A DNA stretch of 5,753 bases, taken from positions 9,659 through 15,411 of the forward strand of contig JAHDHM010000042.1 in the NCBI GenBank assembly GCA_020631315.1. Reading direction: 5' to 3'. Of the stretch, positions 5,482 to 5,753 are shown one piece after another; position 1 is the first letter of the stretch; every line of letters begins with the position of its first letter. The notes below the pieces were generated by a model that did not search any database, was not told the origin of the DNA, and saw nothing but the letters and a program-made list of their open reading frames with translations. Origin of the DNA: Acidimicrobiales bacterium (GTDB taxonomy: Bacteria > Actinomycetota > Acidimicrobiia > Acidimicrobiales > Poriferisodaliceae). The position numbers were made by a program, and so were the translations under genes.

Positions 5482-5753
5482 TCAGGGGATGATCACCGCG
5501 TCGATGACGTGGATCACGCCGTTGTTCGCCAGCACGTCGGTGGCGACGATGTTGGCGCCGCCGAGCGAGGCGCCGCTGTCGTCGACGTGGGGGACGAGCA
5601 CGTCGCCGCTGAGCATGGTCAGCGACTCTGCGGCGAGGACGTCCGCGGCGAGCAGCTCGCCGGCGACGACGTGTGCGGTGAGGATGGCGGTGAGTGCGTC
5701 GGTGTCCTCGAGCAGGCCCTCGACAGTGCCGGCCGGGAGGGCGGCGAAGGCGT
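5482..5753 (-). CDS. Fasciclin (FAS1) domain protein, C-terminal part only
   Basis: The gene runs off the right edge of the window. The last 89 residues are readable in the frame whose first full codon is 5751-5749. They form the C-terminal half of a FAS1 domain: AFAALPAGTVEGLL, then LTAILTAHVVAGELLAADVL (the conserved H-box-like HVV segment), then ATDVLANNGVIHVIDAVIIP at the very end, matching the usual NGVIHVIDxVLxP closing strand. FAS1 domains are normally secreted or cell-surface adhesion-type modules. A signal peptide or lipobox would be upstream, outside the window, so export is inferred from the family. The protein ends directly at the domain end, as in small single-domain bacterial fasciclins. 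It converges with the acetyltransferase gene, with 138 bp of non-coding sequence and two hairpins between them. Confidence 0.92.
   Translation of the reverse strand, partial: AFAALPAGTVEGLLEDTDALTAILTAHVVAGELLAADVLAAESLTMLSGDVLVPHVDDSGASLGGANIVATDVLANNGVIHVIDAVIIP

Overview
This is a high-GC stretch that reads as actinobacterial chromosome. The codon use is GC-rich, GTG starts appear, the -10-like boxes are of the TANNNT kind, and the proteins resemble actinobacterial families. My best guess at lineage is an Acidimicrobiia/Ilumatobacter-like organism, but that is an impression from protein style and not a demonstrated placement. I saw no mobile element, CRISPR array, rRNA or tRNA. The content looks like ordinary core or metabolic genome, and I found no clear new multi-gene system.

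Layout from left to right. (1) A plus-strand metallo-beta-lactamase-fold hydrolase of the alkylsulfatase type (7-1368) starts at or just before the window edge. (2) A convergent minus-strand pair follows: a membrane-anchored, extracytoplasmic protein with a Thr/Ala/Asp-rich stalk (ATG at 3351, stop at 1969), whose stop codon overlaps the GTG start of a DUF427-family gene (1972-1414). The DUF427 gene is complete in content but is split by one extra base at an A3 run. (3) A strong hairpin terminator (3419-3446) separates this pair from a minus-strand ammonium transporter gene (4702-3482). (4) A 215-bp divergent intergenic region (4703-4917) carries three CGAAAC repeats spaced at 11 and 22 bp, resembling GlnR boxes, plus two small palindromes and candidate promoters. 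(5) A plus-strand GNAT acetyltransferase (4918-5343) is probably translated leaderless. (6) A 16-bp perfect hairpin (5364-5400) sits between it and a convergent minus-strand fasciclin (FAS1) domain gene, of which only the C-terminal 89 residues lie in the window.

Functionally, the ammonium transporter and its possible GlnR-type boxes form a nitrogen-uptake unit. The stalk protein and the DUF427 gene are very probably one translationally coupled transcript of unknown purpose. The alkylsulfatase-like hydrolase, the acetyltransferase and the fasciclin protein look like independent single genes. The points most worth checking are the frameshift in the DUF427 gene and the phased repeats upstream of the transporter.
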